A stretch of 30,000 nt of DNA from Prorocentrum cordatum (lineage: Eukaryota > Sar > Dinophyceae > Prorocentrales > Prorocentraceae), in assembly GCA_963575745.1 (NCBI GenBank), contig CAUYUJ010015514.1, forward strand, positions 164,782-194,781, read 5' to 3'. The notes under the pieces are model-generated. The model was not told the origin of the DNA. It was given only the letters and a program-made list of their open reading frames with translations, and did not search any database. Of this stretch, positions 29,720 to 30,000 are shown in pieces. Position 1 is the stretch's first letter; each line of letters starts with the position of its first letter. A program made the translations under genes and the position numbers.

Positions 29720-29892
29720 AAGCCGGATCGGCAAAAGCCGGCAGGAATCGGCTGACGCATCGAATCGGCAGAAGCCGGATCGGGCAAACTCGAAATCGGA
29801 GTCGCGAATCGGAATCCCGGAATCGAGTCGGTTCGAAATCGGAATCGCGGAAATCGATTCGGATCGAACCGGCGGAATCGGAATGACCCCTG
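29720..29892. repeat. ATCGG-rich minisatellite, right copy
   Basis: Second block of AATCGG, GAATCGGAATC and AAGCCGGATCGG words, like 28945-29094. The two blocks plus the array between them look like one minisatellite region into which the C/G palindrome array was placed or expanded. Confidence 0.75.
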
Positions 29893-30000
29893 GTTCCCGT
29901 CCGTATCTTCCCCGTTCCACATCCACAATGACCACTTTCGCCATGGCATCTGGACTCGTTCTCGCTCGCGCCCCACTTTCCAGCGCCTTCACCGTTTAAT

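Noticed and set aside
29123-29755. Gly/Pro-rich 210-codon plus frame, collagen-like
   Set aside because: Fully explained by the C-run/G-run array; neighbouring frames are open as well.

Overview
The window looks like GC-rich, repeat-dominated nuclear DNA of a dinoflagellate, possibly a Prorocentrum- or Symbiodinium-type genome. The inference rests on the kinds of retroelement present (an APE-type LINE, a tyrosine-recombinase retrotransposon and a copia-like polyprotein with the conserved spacer motifs I associate with dinoflagellates). Abundant trinucleotide, G-run and minisatellite DNA and the lack of any recognisable bacterial operon agree with this. I found no convincing host gene, rRNA, tRNA or spliced-leader sequence. 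Most open frames on both strands are by-products of low-complexity DNA.

Layout. Positions 1-5160 hold unrecognised sequence broken up by simple repeats: GAT/GAC, a polypurine block facing a polypyrimidine block, CGT, a G-run cluster and a CCAAGA-type minisatellite. Positions 5161-5700 are a 73-bp satellite, with a second array of the same satellite at 22794-23138. Positions 5701-7156 contain nothing I recognise.

From 7157 to about 22790, on the minus strand, lies a LINE. Its ORF2 has an apparently intact reverse transcriptase (7157-10234) and a broken APE endonuclease (about 10300-11048). A roughly 0.6-kb stretch that does not look like LINE (11060-11645) separates ORF2 from ORF1. ORF1 is itself split: its 3' part is at 11660-12725 and its 5' part at 21951-22465 and beyond.

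The piece that splits ORF1, 12726-21950 (9,225 bp, minus strand), is the main find. It is a tyrosine-recombinase (DIRS/Ngaro/PAT-type) retrotransposon with gag carrying zinc knuckles, RT-RNase H, and a recombinase with all catalytic residues visible. Its ends form a split-direct-repeat pattern, A1-(ORFs)-B1-A2-B2-A3-B3, with one A-B unit more than the classical A1-ORFs-B1-A2-B2. Removing it at a shared GG dinucleotide rejoins the two LINE ORF1 pieces in the same frame, with one stop codon downstream. The relative order is therefore LINE first, then the YR element inside it, then local tandem expansion of the 820-bp A-B unit.

The right third holds a badly decayed copia-like element (about 24085-27200, minus). 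An AT-richer block with about three 165-176-bp repeats follows (27655-28080). At the far right a striking array of C-run/G-run palindromes (29095-29700) is flanked on both sides by ATCGG-rich minisatellite.
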